A stretch of 64,000 nucleotides of DNA, from positions 1 to 64,000 of the forward strand of contig VGSG01000001.1 of assembly GCA_016875095.1 (NCBI GenBank), read 5' to 3'. Below are positions 18,556-26,847 of the stretch, one piece after another. The position numbers and the translations under genes were made by a program. Positions within the stretch are counted from its first letter, which is position 1; each line of letters starts with the position of its first letter. The notes under the pieces were generated by a model, which saw only the letters and a program-made list of their open reading frames with translations, ran no database searches and was not told the DNA's origin. The stretch is from Deltaproteobacteria bacterium (GTDB lineage: Bacteria; Desulfobacterota; Desulfomonilia; Desulfomonilales; Desulfomonilaceae).

Positions 18556-19122
18556 CTATTTTTGGTCCGATTGCTTCGGTTCTTCGGCGGGTTCCGGCTT
18601 GGCGTCCATGGCCTTGATCACATCCGAAGTAAGGTCCCGCACGCCTCTGGAATAGAGAAACATCTGATCTTTGACCACCACGGTGAACCCCTCTTTTTCC
18701 GCAAGGCTTTTCACGATTTCGTCTATTTCTTTTGTAAACCGGGTTCGCTCGTTCCTCCTGCGGAATTGCAACGTGACTTCGAGGGTTTCTTTCTCGGTCT
18801 GGCGCTCCTCTCGCTTAGAAGTCAGGGATTCTTCCAGCTTTCTTTTCTCTTCCGCCGTGAGAGCTTTTTCCTCGTTCTTCAGTCGATCTTCAAGAGCCTT
18901 GATCTCCGAGTTGAGGCCGAGGAGTTTTGCCTTCCCGTCCACTTCAACTTTCTGCAAGGCGGTGAGGGCGGTCCGTATTCTGGCAGATCCTCTGTAAACC
19001 TGGTCCAGGTCCACCTTTGCGATCTTGAGCTCTTGAGATTGGGCTATTCCGATCCAAGCCGCCATGATCAGTGCGACCAAAATGAGCTGCGCGAGGGAGG
19101 TTCGCACACGAGCGAGCCTCAT
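18556..19122 (-). CDS. OmpH/Skp-family periplasmic chaperone
   Basis: A signal peptide (LILVALIMAAWIGIAQSQ, cleavage before ELKIAKVDL) leads into a long Lys/Glu-rich coiled coil from about residue 55 to 130, and the protein ends with the strand that closes the Skp trimer body (VVVKDQMFLYS). Skp/OmpH proteins hold outer-membrane proteins in the periplasm. At 188 aa it is close to the family length. It lies 80 bases upstream of lpdA on the same strand, so co-transcription with the lipoate locus is possible though functionally unexpected. No bamA or lpxD lies nearby, which is the usual context. Confidence 0.8.
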   Translation of the reverse strand: MRLARVRTSLAQLILVALIMAAWIGIAQSQELKIAKVDLDQVYRGSARIRTALTALQKVEVDGKAKLLGLNSEIKALEDRLKNEEKALTAEEKRKLEESLTSKREERQTEKETLEVTLQFRRRNERTRFTKEIDEIVKSLAEKEGFTVVVKDQMFLYSRGVRDLTSDVIKAMDAKPEPAEEPKQSDQK

Positions 19123-19233
19123 AATCCTCTCCTTTCCTCAACGGGGGATCAGAGGATAGCGGAAATAGGCCGGAGTGTCCACGATGTAGGGTGATGGCGG
19201 AAATTCCTGCGCCATTCGTGACGGCTGTTTGGC

Positions 19234-19334
19234 GTCATTCCTGGGGAAGCAGGAACCGAGTCCGGAGGGATTGGCGCAGGGTCTTCCGACGTCAGCTCGT
19301 TGCGTTTCCGGATTCCCGCCGGCGCAAGAATGAC
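19234..19334. repeat. REP-like inverted repeat with GTCATTC ends
   Basis: The element begins GTCATTCCTGGGGAAGCAGG and ends with an imperfect inverted copy, CGCCGGCGCAAGAATGAC. It is related to the widespread GTCATTCCCGCG-type intergenic repeats. A half-copy ending in GCAAGAATGAC occurs at 12051-12062. The rest of the 19123-19637 gap has no gene I can support. Confidence 0.55.
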
Positions 19335-19637
19335 TGAACAAACGCCTATCAGGAGACTTTCTCAGAAGTTGCGGCCCCGCCTCGTCATGCCGCCATGAAT
19401 GGCCAGGACGTTCCCGCGGGACGTGGGATCTCGGTCCCGAAGGCACATGAAGCGTTCTTGGTGTGAAGAGCCTAATCGCGTATTTGGGTGGTAGCCGCAT
19501 GGACACGGGATTCAATATGGGGAGTAGTCGTTGCGCCCCTAATAATATGTGCAAGGAAAGTCAATTCTGGAACAGCTAACCGACACAGAGGCTTCTCTTG
19601 AGTCTCTCTGTCGCTTTCTTAGCGCTACCAATACTCT

Positions 19638-20123
19638 CTAGTGTTCGGGGAACCTCTTTTCGATCTCGCTTAATCGTCTGTCGATCAAGTCGAGCTTTTT
19701 CCAGATTCTCTTAAGTATATTCTCGAGCGAACTAAAGTCTATGCGCGACGAGGGTCCGAAAGGTCCCTCGTGGGGCGCCTCCTCTTCGAGTTCCGGCGGG
19801 CTCGAAGGGAGCGGATCGCGCTCCGGAACAGCCGCGGCCACATGTTCCTCGGGGACTATTTCCGGTCCGATCTCCAGGGCCGCAGCTACCGCCATCTCCT
19901 GCGTTTGGGAAACGGGCTCCTGCGTACGTTTGACCCGACGTCCTTGAAAGAAATCGTTGAACTCATCCTTAGTCAGCTCCCCTTTTCGATAAAGAGGAAG
20001 CAGGATCATGGCCAGTTCTTCATCCGAGATCTTGTAATCTTTCGCGAGCTCGCCCTTGAGGGCGCCGGCCTTGACGCGCTCCACGAGCTCTTCAGGGTCT
20101 ACCCGATCTTTGAACAGCCCCAT
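19638..20123 (-). CDS. Hypothetical protein with helical ends and acidic Pro-rich linker
   Basis: I do not recognise this 161-residue protein. The first ~55 residues (DPEELVERVKAGALKGELA and on) look like a small helical domain. Residues ~75-115 are an acidic, Pro/Ala-rich low-complexity linker, and the last ~30 residues (NILKRIWKKLDLIDRRLSEI) look like an amphipathic coiled coil. There is no signal peptide, so it is cytosolic and may be a scaffold or oligomer-forming adaptor. GGAGAT six bases upstream supports the start. It is transcribed away from its neighbours. Confidence 0.65.
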   Translation of the reverse strand: MGLFKDRVDPEELVERVKAGALKGELAKDYKISDEELAMILLPLYRKGELTKDEFNDFFQGRRVKRTQEPVSQTQEMAVAAALEIGPEIVPEEHVAAAVPERDPLPSSPPELEEEAPHEGPFGPSSRIDFSSLENILKRIWKKLDLIDRRLSEIEKRFPEH

Positions 20124-20559
20124 GACTTATCTCCGACGGCGGTCGTCCCTTTTCCCCTCATATAAGAAATTCTTGCGGAACTCAATCGAAAAACTGAACG
20201 ATCAGCAACGGTTGGCCTGTAGGGGGGCGTTTTGGGCGACGTGTCATTGGTTCGCGCCGCGCGGATCACGGGGTGGGCTCGGGCTCTTGCCTGAATAAGG
20301 GACAAGAGCGCGACTGCAGTATTTGTATGTTCAGTTGTGACCGGTAGATTCTGGGCGTTCGCCGGAATGGCGACAATAGCATGCGAATAATGGACGGCCT
20401 TGCCGAGTCAACAACCTTGGGCGCCGACCCCAGCGTAACCCAATCGCCGCAACTATCCATCTTTATGCACATGCAGCTTGCGCGCTTTTCCTCTAACTGG
20501 TATCAGAAGCTCCCAACTCATCGATGCAAGGATTGCCCGACATGAGGGGCCGGCACAGA
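20124..20559. other. Divergent intergenic region
   Basis: A possible minus-strand promoter lies at 20157-20185 (TTGAGT, 17-base spacer, TATGAG) for the hypothetical gene ending at 19638. A 7-bp inverted repeat GCTCTTG/CAAGAGC spans 20283-20309. No coding sequence is evident. Confidence 0.35.
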
Positions 20560-21300
20560 ATGTATAAAGCAGCGGTTTCTTCGGATTGGAGCGAATGCCT
20601 TTCACCCAACGGCCCGTTTGATCCCCTTGCGTTCGCGTATCCTGAGCTTGAAACAGAGCTGTCTTCCATCTTTCGGGAGTACACGGGCAACCGGATCTCG
20701 TTGACTGAAGCCACCCAACGCATCGAGACGCTGCTGCCCGCGCCGCTGACCGCGGCAAAGATGGACGAGTATCTCGACCGACGCTTCCGCACGTACCGAG
20801 GAGTCCGTGAACTGATCGAATGGTGCGCAGGTCGTGACATTCTGTTCATGTTCAATACCACAGGCGCCCAAGGGTATTTCCAGCGGGCTTTGGCCAAATG
20901 CCTCATACCGGCGGTCCCTGTGGTGGCGTGCAATCCCCTGGTCCAATTCAACGACGGATCGAATCCGGAGCGCTATTCTTGCCAGGTGCTCGAAATCGAA
21001 CATAAGGCAAGGTGCTCCCAATATGCGCTGGAAACTTTCGGCATCCCTCCCGCTCGCCTCGTGGTCATAGGAGATAGTGGCGGCGACGGTCCCCATTTCA
21101 ACTGGGCCGCTGGAGTCGGAGCATTTCGGATCGGCAGCATGACCAAGCAATCTCTCCGTAACTATTGCGCGGCTAAAGGAATAACCATCGATCACTGTTT
21201 CGGGATTTCCTATGCGTCAGGGGAACCCAGGGACCTGAAAAGGGAAATGCAGGTCGATTTTATGGAGCTTACCGACATCATTCAACGGGCAATTGCATAG
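20560..21300 (+). CDS. HAD-superfamily hydrolase-like protein
   Basis: The fold markers of the HAD superfamily are present: VSSDWSECLSP near residue 6 at the motif I position, LFMFNTTGA as the motif II Thr/Ser strand, a Lys in EHKARCSQ for motif III, and VVIGDSGGDGPHF for motif IV. Motif I reads DWS, so the usual second Asp (general acid/base) is Ser. A Trp after the nucleophile recalls phosphonoacetaldehyde hydrolase. A phosphatase with altered chemistry is likely, but the substrate is unknown. The ATG at 20560 is preferred because GAGGGG lies upstream; the frame is open to 20524. The next gene starts 17 bases later. Confidence 0.7.
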   Translation: MYKAAVSSDWSECLSPNGPFDPLAFAYPELETELSSIFREYTGNRISLTEATQRIETLLPAPLTAAKMDEYLDRRFRTYRGVRELIEWCAGRDILFMFNTTGAQGYFQRALAKCLIPAVPVVACNPLVQFNDGSNPERYSCQVLEIEHKARCSQYALETFGIPPARLVVIGDSGGDGPHFNWAAGVGAFRIGSMTKQSLRNYCAAKGITIDHCFGISYASGEPRDLKREMQVDFMELTDIIQRAIA

Positions 21301-21317
21301 AAGGGAAGCCGAAGAAG

Positions 21318-21779
21318 ATGAGGAAGTTGATCGCAGGTATGATCGGATTAGCCGGACTCTGTGTCTTGGCGTATGAGCCGGGGGCGGCTCAGGAGTTTCC
21401 AACCCCGGAATATGCGCTTCGAGATGCGAAGGCCATACGGTACGAAAGTGTGTACACAAGGATCCCTTCAACCGGGAAGCTTGCAACCATCAAAATCACG
21501 GATAGCGGACGGATTTATTATGTCTGCCGGGAGAAGTCGGGCTACGCCATCTACCATGTGGAATTTAGACCCGCGGAGCGATTCAAGGCGCAAATGGAAA
21601 AAGAATTGAGAGACCTGGCAGCCAAGTGGGACCGTGTCAAACCGGACGAACTCCTCTTTACCAAAGAAACTTACGAACAGGAGAGGCTCAAATGCATCCA
21701 GCGATACAGCGAAGCGGTCTGGGTGAGGAACGAAATCGTGATGTCCAAACCTGCCAAGTCCTCGGAAGAACAGCAGTAG
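21318..21779 (+). CDS. Hypothetical exported protein
   Basis: A signal peptide (LIAGMIGLAGLCVLAYEPGAA, cleavage before QEFPTPE) leads a ~130-residue soluble domain with two cysteines (VCREKS, LKCIQRY) that could form a disulfide in the periplasm. I recognise no family. The gene sits 17 bases after the HAD-like gene and 47 before tmk, so it is probably co-transcribed with both. Confidence 0.65.
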   Translation: MRKLIAGMIGLAGLCVLAYEPGAAQEFPTPEYALRDAKAIRYESVYTRIPSTGKLATIKITDSGRIYYVCREKSGYAIYHVEFRPAERFKAQMEKELRDLAAKWDRVKPDELLFTKETYEQERLKCIQRYSEAVWVRNEIVMSKPAKSSEEQQ

Positions 21780-21826
21780 CGGACGCGTTTTCGTCGATCC
21801 TCTTCTTGATCTCCTAGCGGTTCAAT

Positions 21827-22486
21827 ATGAATCCGCGCATGGAAATCTGGCAAGATCGCTACTCCAAGAGGTTCGCGAGGGGAGGGGCTTTCTTTGTCTT
21901 TGAAGGCATAGACGGGTCGGGCAAGACCACCCAGGCGCGGCTCCTGGCCGATCGTCTGGAGGCCCTAGGTCTCACGGCGCTCCGTACTGCTGAGCCGTCC
22001 GACGGACCGGTGGGGCGGTTGATTCGGTCCGCTTCCACAAGGCCTGGGCCGCACGAGGAAGCCCGACTTTTTGCCAAGGACCGCAATTACCATGTGGAAC
22101 AGATTATCATTCCTGCGCTTCGGCGCGGGGTGACGGTCATCTCTGACCGATATCTTTACTCATCAGTCGCATACCAAGGGGCCAGGGGAGTGGCGATCAA
22201 GGAGATTCTGTCTCTGAACAGCGGTTTTCTCGTCAAGCCCGATATAATCTTTCTGCTATTGGCGCCTGTAGAGACGGCCTTGGCTCGCATTAAGTCGGAG
22301 AGGACTGAGGGATACTCTCAGTTCGAAGCGGTGGATTATCTTCGGGCGGTGGACCGAATATACCGGTCCCTTGACGATCCTCTGATATGCCCCGTATCGG
22401 GGGAAGGGCCTGCGGATCTGGTCCACGAGCGAGTATTCGCCGCATTGAGGGAGCGGGGCTTACTAGACCTCCTCTCAAACCAGTAG
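21827..22486 (+). CDS. tmk: Thymidylate kinase
   Basis: This enzyme phosphorylates dTMP to dTDP. The P-loop is GIDGSGKTTQARLLA near residue 27, RTAEPSDGPVGRLIR carries the substrate site, and DRYLYSSVAYQGARG is the DRY motif region. The length (219 aa) is normal, with about ten extra residues before the usual start (the first ATG is at 21827; a second Met at 21839 is also possible). It probably belongs to the same unit as the preceding two genes. Confidence 0.92.
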   Translation: MNPRMEIWQDRYSKRFARGGAFFVFEGIDGSGKTTQARLLADRLEALGLTALRTAEPSDGPVGRLIRSASTRPGPHEEARLFAKDRNYHVEQIIIPALRRGVTVISDRYLYSSVAYQGARGVAIKEILSLNSGFLVKPDIIFLLLAPVETALARIKSERTEGYSQFEAVDYLRAVDRIYRSLDDPLICPVSGEGPADLVHERVFAALRERGLLDLLSNQ

Positions 22487-22523
22487 CCCTGCTTCAACCG
22501 ATGCATCATATGTTCGGGATATC

Positions 22524-22553
22524 TTGACAAAATATCAACGACTTTGGTATTAT
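22524..22553 (+). promoter_or_regulatory. Consensus sigma-70 promoter
   Basis: TTGACA at 22524-22529 and TATTAT at 22548-22553 are 18 bases apart. A transcript would start near 22560 and have a ~30-base leader before the exported protein gene at 22591. Confidence 0.7.
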
Positions 22554-22590
22554 TAACGGTGGAGGCTGAAGGTCCCTCCGCGGAGGCACA

Positions 22591-22914
22591 ATGTCTATTC
22601 GCTCCATCCTCGCTGCCGTCTGCTGCTTAAGCATTCTTCTGTTGTGCGCCATTTCGGACTCCCGGGCTCGCGATTACAATTCTCGCTTTATTCGCAACTA
22701 TCCGCCCGGCTTCCACGGTATGTGGTATTCGGCCACACGTTTCTTCGAAACACAAAAAGACAATGCCCCTCCCGTGGAACTGCACCGCTGGGACAAATTC
22801 ATGATGCAGGTTACAGGAGTGTCGTACCCGTTCTATCCGGTTCCGTATGAGTGGGACTACGGCACGGGCCGCACATTTAACCTACCGAATTACAACACCA
22901 ATGACTGGCGGTGA
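22591..22914 (+). CDS. Hypothetical exported protein, aromatic-rich
   Basis: The 107-residue protein has a signal peptide (SILAAVCCLSILLLCAISDS, cleavage near SRA-RDYN). The mature part is rich in Tyr, Trp, Phe and Asn (FRNYPPGFHGMWY-like segments) with no family I know. A strong promoter precedes it and the ribosome site GGAGG lies within a 12-base palindrome (22575-22586). It appears to be a single-gene unit. Confidence 0.65.
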   Translation: MSIRSILAAVCCLSILLLCAISDSRARDYNSRFIRNYPPGFHGMWYSATRFFETQKDNAPPVELHRWDKFMMQVTGVSYPFYPVPYEWDYGTGRTFNLPNYNTNDWR

Positions 22915-23105
22915 CCTCAGAGAGAAGATCGGCGCTCCGCATGTCGGCTAATTGAGCTTATCCTTTAGAATAAGACGGATTAAGCATGGAGCGCGGCAGA
23001 TTTCGGGCACATGGCCGATGTTTGTCCCGATTCTCTTGTCGGGGTAAGGGATGAGCCGAAACTGGAGAGCCGGCGTAACGCTAACCCCTGTGGATGTGTC
23101 GTTTC

Positions 23106-23199
23106 TGGCGGAGAGAGAGGGATTCGAACCCTCGGAACACCTTTGTGGGCATTCACGCGATTTCCAGTCGCGCCCCTTCAGCCGCTCGGGCATCTCTCC
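23106..23199 (-). tRNA. tRNA-Ser, anticodon GGA
   Basis: On the minus strand the gene starts GGAGAGATGCCCGAGCGG, with a 7-bp acceptor stem GGAGAGA/TCTCTCC, an anticodon loop CTGGAAA giving GGA, a long class II variable arm and a T arm GAGGG-TTCGAAT-CCCTC. The 3' CCA is encoded (positions 23106-23108, after discriminator G). The anticodon reads UCC and UCU. Confidence 0.95.
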
Positions 23200-23406
23200 G
23201 CAAGATGAGTTATACTATTTTGCGCTACTTCTCACAAGCTCGGGGCTATACCCTCCGCTTCGGACGGCGATCCCGCGTTCTCCGAAGGGGTATCAACCCT
23301 TCAGAGACATGGTTCCGAGCCGCCTCACGATATATGGTTTTCCTCGAAATGGAATTTGACGGATATGGGACGACTCATCTCAAGCTATCAAGGAGAATCC
23401 GGGAGT

Positions 23407-24312
23407 ATGGCGGCCCAGCATGAATCGGATTTCAGGAGCGGTTTCGTTGCTGTCGCGGGCAGGCCCAATGTTGGGAAATCAACCCTGGTGAACCGCATCC
23501 TGGGTCAAGAATTGAGCATTGTTACGCCGAAAGCTCAAACCACTCGCAATCGCATCACCGCTATTCACCATACGCCCGGCTGCCAAATGATTTTGATCGA
23601 CACCCCGGGGGTTCATACGCCGAATACGCCACTCAATCGCACTATGGTGAACACCGCGGTAAGGAGCCTCGAAGAAGCCGACCTTGCCCTGATGATCACG
23701 ACGCCGTCCGAAAAGATCCACGATGAAGACCTCTTATTGATGAACCTTCTCGGACCAGCGGGTTCTCCCGCAGTCCTGGCCATAAACAAAATAGATACGG
23801 TCCAGCCGCAGTTTCTGCTTCCCGTGATCGATGTCTATTCCAAGGCGCACAGCTTTCGAGAAATCGTGCCCATCAGCGCGCTCACCGGCGCCGGGGTTGA
23901 TGAACTGGTCGAAGTGCTTGTCAAAATGCTGCCCGTAAGCCCGCCGCTCTTCCCGGAGGACGACGTCAGCGATATGCCGGTCCGTTTCTTTGTAGCGGAA
24001 ATCATAAGAGAAATGGTGACGAAGATGACCGGCGAAGAAATCCCGTACAAGACCGCGGTGGTGGTGGAAGCCTTCAAGGAAAGACCCTCGTCCGTTTTGA
24101 TTCAGGCTGATATCCACACGGAACGGGACAGTCAGAAAAAAATCCTAATCGGAAAAGGCGGGCAGATGATCAAGAAGATCGGGACCGCGGCGCGACATAA
24201 GATAGAGGCGTTTCTGGGCCAGCCTGTCAGGCTGGAACTCTTCGTGAAGGTTTCACCCCACTGGACCCGCGATGCCAGAAAACTCGCCGAGTTCGGGTAC
24301 TTGAAGCAATAA
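23407..24312 (+). CDS. era: GTPase Era
   Basis: Era is an essential GTPase that binds the 3' end of 16S rRNA during 30S assembly. Motifs are G1 GRPNVGKSTLVN, G3 DTPGVH, G4 NKIDTV and G5 ISALTG, followed by a C-terminal KH domain with ILIGKGGQMIKKIG. The start at 23407 (MAAQHESDF) follows GGGAGT and AAGGAG, whereas the longer frame from 23356 is 17 residues too long for the family. Confidence 0.93.
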   Translation: MAAQHESDFRSGFVAVAGRPNVGKSTLVNRILGQELSIVTPKAQTTRNRITAIHHTPGCQMILIDTPGVHTPNTPLNRTMVNTAVRSLEEADLALMITTPSEKIHDEDLLLMNLLGPAGSPAVLAINKIDTVQPQFLLPVIDVYSKAHSFREIVPISALTGAGVDELVEVLVKMLPVSPPLFPEDDVSDMPVRFFVAEIIREMVTKMTGEEIPYKTAVVVEAFKERPSSVLIQADIHTERDSQKKILIGKGGQMIKKIGTAARHKIEAFLGQPVRLELFVKVSPHWTRDARKLAEFGYLKQ

Positions 24313-24774
24313 ATGCGGTTGCAAAGCCTAAGAGGCTTTCGGAGAGTCTCCGGGGAAGCCCCTTTTACAAGAAGAGTCTCCCCGCCTTGCTTGCCTGAGG
24401 ACACATTCCTCTAAACGGCCACACTATAACAACCGCCATAGCCGGAGAGCTACGACGAATCATGAAAGTCCCGGGTTTCGGCTAGCACTCCGTGGCTTCG
24501 CCTCGGAGGCTGGCAGCAAGAGCGCATCGTTATGCAATAATTTGGAGGGGAGACTCATCTCCCCTCCAAACCATCCCATACGCAAAACCGAACAGGGGTG
24601 CTTCATTCCGACGCCTTTTTATAGGATCGCTCGTCATCGGCCGCGCGATCCAAACGATCCTGAGCACGCGGCCAGAGGCCGGCATGGATCTAAACAGAGA
24701 CTCCCTGGCCGACGTATCCGCGGAACGCGCGCAGGTCCTCTCGCGGATTCCATCGACCACTCGGGCCGTCCATG
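24313..24774. other. Intergenic region with hairpins
   Basis: Just after era, AAAGCCT/AGGCTTT (24323-24339) and GGGG-AAG-CCCC followed by TTTT (24352-24366) are weak terminator candidates. A perfect 13-bp stem with a 4-base loop lies at 24541-24570 (TTTGGAGGGGAGA and its complement), without a T-run. I see no gene. Confidence 0.45.
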
Positions 24775-25122
24775 TCAATTGAGTCGGCCACCCGTGAAGG
24801 AGTCGTAGCAATTGTATTCAAAGCCACTCCAGACACAGACCTTATTGCCTTCTTGGTAAGTTCCCGTCCCCCCACCGTAGTAGCCCCCGTATCCGGAGCC
24901 GTACAGGCCTCCGTGAAAGAGGAGCCCCGGGCCATACCAGGAACGATAGCCATGCCCCTTGTAGCCACTCTTATGGGCCAGGATAATCTGTGGCTCAACG
25001 GAGGTTGACAGAAGCGAGAACGCGGTATCCACGGTCTGATCCGAATACACGGGAACAGACAGGAACAACCCCGCGGCGAAAGCGGTCATTACGATTACTG
25101 ATAATGCTATTGAAGTTCTCAT
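24775..25122 (-). CDS. Small exported Gly/Tyr-rich protein
   Basis: The start at 25122 has a consensus AAGGAGGAAAGG site; the frame extends 22 codons further upstream without one. A signal peptide (IALSVIVMTAFAAGLFLSVP) is followed by a ~80-residue mature part with a Gly/Tyr-rich stretch (GLYGSGYGGYYGGGTGTYQ) and two cysteines near the end (VCVWSGFEYNCYDS). Proteins like this are often surface or periplasmic structural components, but no family is recognised. Confidence 0.7.
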   Translation of the reverse strand: MRTSIALSVIVMTAFAAGLFLSVPVYSDQTVDTAFSLLSTSVEPQIILAHKSGYKGHGYRSWYGPGLLFHGGLYGSGYGGYYGGGTGTYQEGNKVCVWSGFEYNCYDSFTGGRLN

Positions 25123-25441
25123 CAGCCTTTCCTCCTTATGTGAAAAACGGATAAGAGAGACAAAATGGTTCATCACCTTCAGGCTCAATTGCCCTTTTCA
25201 TTTTGATGCGCCGGAGACGTTTTGGATTCGGTGCAGCCGAGGGAAGGGATCGGTAGGGGGGAAGTGACTATTCGGATTCCTACCCTATCTTTTCACGAGA
25301 GGAAGTAATCCGGTTGCTCGGATGAAAAGCCAGACGCAGGACGATTCCGAACCCGAGAAGCGAGCAGCCGAACTCGGGAGCGGGTCTACTGTAAGTCAAG
25401 CGCAGGCTTGAGCGCTGGCTTTAGTTTCCGGCCCTTTGCTT
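25123..25441. other. Intergenic, no gene seen
   Basis: Between the small exported protein and the protease gene, both read leftwards, I see no convincing coding frame, repeat or promoter. Confidence 0.35.
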
Positions 25442-26704
25442 CTATCTCTTTTCGAGGCCGGATTCGTCGCCGGTGTCAGGCTTGGGTTTGTCCGCGCCCG
25501 AAGGCTTGGCCGCGCCTTCTCGTGTCTTCTCAGGGCCGGCTTCCTCTATTCTTACCCCGGCTCGTTCCAAAAATTCTCGAATGATTGAGACCGGGACTAT
25601 GAAATTGCCGCCCTGAACTTTCTCTCCGGCTTCAAGAGAGCCAAAGGTTTGAATTCCGATCACTTTTCCCGAACTGTCTAGAGCCGGGCCTCCGCTGCTT
25701 CCTTTGGAGGTTGCAGCGTCGTGCTGCAACAAAATCCAACCGCCGTGGGCCGTTTTCTTGGCGCTTATGATGCCTCGCGTCAGGCTCGCCTCGGCAACAC
25801 TTGTTCTGGCAAGCCAGGGATTGAATGTGGCGGCCGCAGGATAGCCTACAACATATATTTGGTCGCCCACACTCAGGCTGGATTCATCACCCAAAGGCAG
25901 GCATGCCGGGAGCCGTGGGACATCTATTTTCAGAACCGCAACATCCTTGCCCGGAGCTGAACGCCCGACTTTTATCACTTCTGCCGGATAATCTCTGAGC
26001 TGCACGTCCGAATTCGCATCTACAAATCTCATCACGGCTCGGCAAGTTCGAGTCCACTTAAGTTGCGTATATTTCTTGTAGAACTTCTGCATGCCGGGAA
26101 ACATTACCTCGATCATGGTCTCCGTCTGGCTCTTCGTCATATCGTTAAGTTCGCGGAACTGGGATTGCATTTGCCTAATTAATCGTAGGCAATCCCGCGC
26201 CATATATTTGTTCTTGACCAAATCCAGCACGTCGGCCCACTGGAGATTGACCACATGGGCATTGGTAATGATGTGGCCGCGCGACGTTGCGAGAAATCCA
26301 GAACCGCCCCCTTTAAAAGTAGCCTCAAAATCTCTCAGATTCGGCGATCTTTCTATGTACGCGCTCGGCTTGCGCTTGAATTCTTGCGTTATAGCATCGG
26401 ATATAGTTCGAGCGGATTTCTTTTCCCCGCTTTTCTTCAGCGCACTCTTGACTTGATCAAACAAGTCGTCATCCACGTTGACTCTTGGAACTGTTATCGT
26501 GCACTTGAATTCCCTGGAAACCATCAATACCGCGGGCCTAGCTCGCTCGTACAGGTCCTTGGCCTTGACTTCTTCCGCGCACGCGGGAGGAAGGGAATAG
26601 AAGAGAAGCCACCCAACAATCGCTACGGACATGGAGATCATAATCGGCCCAATGCCCTTGCCGACCATCAACCACAGACAACCGGATCTTCTGTGACGAG
26701 ACAT
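25442..26704 (-). CDS. Trypsin-like serine protease (S1C, HtrA-like, no PDZ)
   Basis: The protein starts with a hydrophobic segment (ISMSVAIVGWLLFYSLPPACA) giving a signal peptide or anchor. The catalytic triad can be read as His in IITNAHVV, Asp in GKDVAVLKID and Ser in TSKGSSGGPAL, the HtrA/DegP pattern. Between His and Asp is an unusually long insertion of about 95 residues, where HtrA has about 30. The C-terminus is a charged Lys/Pro/Glu-rich tail instead of a PDZ domain. It would act in the periplasm. AGGAGGCGGAG precedes the ATG at 26704. Confidence 0.82.
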   Translation of the reverse strand: MSRHRRSGCLWLMVGKGIGPIMISMSVAIVGWLLFYSLPPACAEEVKAKDLYERARPAVLMVSREFKCTITVPRVNVDDDLFDQVKSALKKSGEKKSARTISDAITQEFKRKPSAYIERSPNLRDFEATFKGGGSGFLATSRGHIITNAHVVNLQWADVLDLVKNKYMARDCLRLIRQMQSQFRELNDMTKSQTETMIEVMFPGMQKFYKKYTQLKWTRTCRAVMRFVDANSDVQLRDYPAEVIKVGRSAPGKDVAVLKIDVPRLPACLPLGDESSLSVGDQIYVVGYPAAATFNPWLARTSVAEASLTRGIISAKKTAHGGWILLQHDAATSKGSSGGPALDSSGKVIGIQTFGSLEAGEKVQGGNFIVPVSIIREFLERAGVRIEEAGPEKTREGAAKPSGADKPKPDTGDESGLEKR

Positions 26705-26847
26705 CTCCGCCTCCTATTTGCTGGTGGTTAACCTCCTAAAGGCCGAAGTGACAGGATTAGCTGCCGCTACTCCCCCTTAGAGACACTAATCTAACATTTT
26801 TTCAAGCATGGGAGCACAAAAATTTTGGGCCCCAAACCCACAACGCG

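Noticed and set aside
19138-19554. Minus-strand frame of 138 codons before the OmpH gene
   Set aside because: Its phrase HSCAGGNPE is the typical translation of the palindromic GTCATTC repeat; no ribosome site.
24541-24570. 13-bp hairpin after era as a terminator
   Set aside because: No T-run on either strand and about 230 bases from era; listed only as part of the gap.
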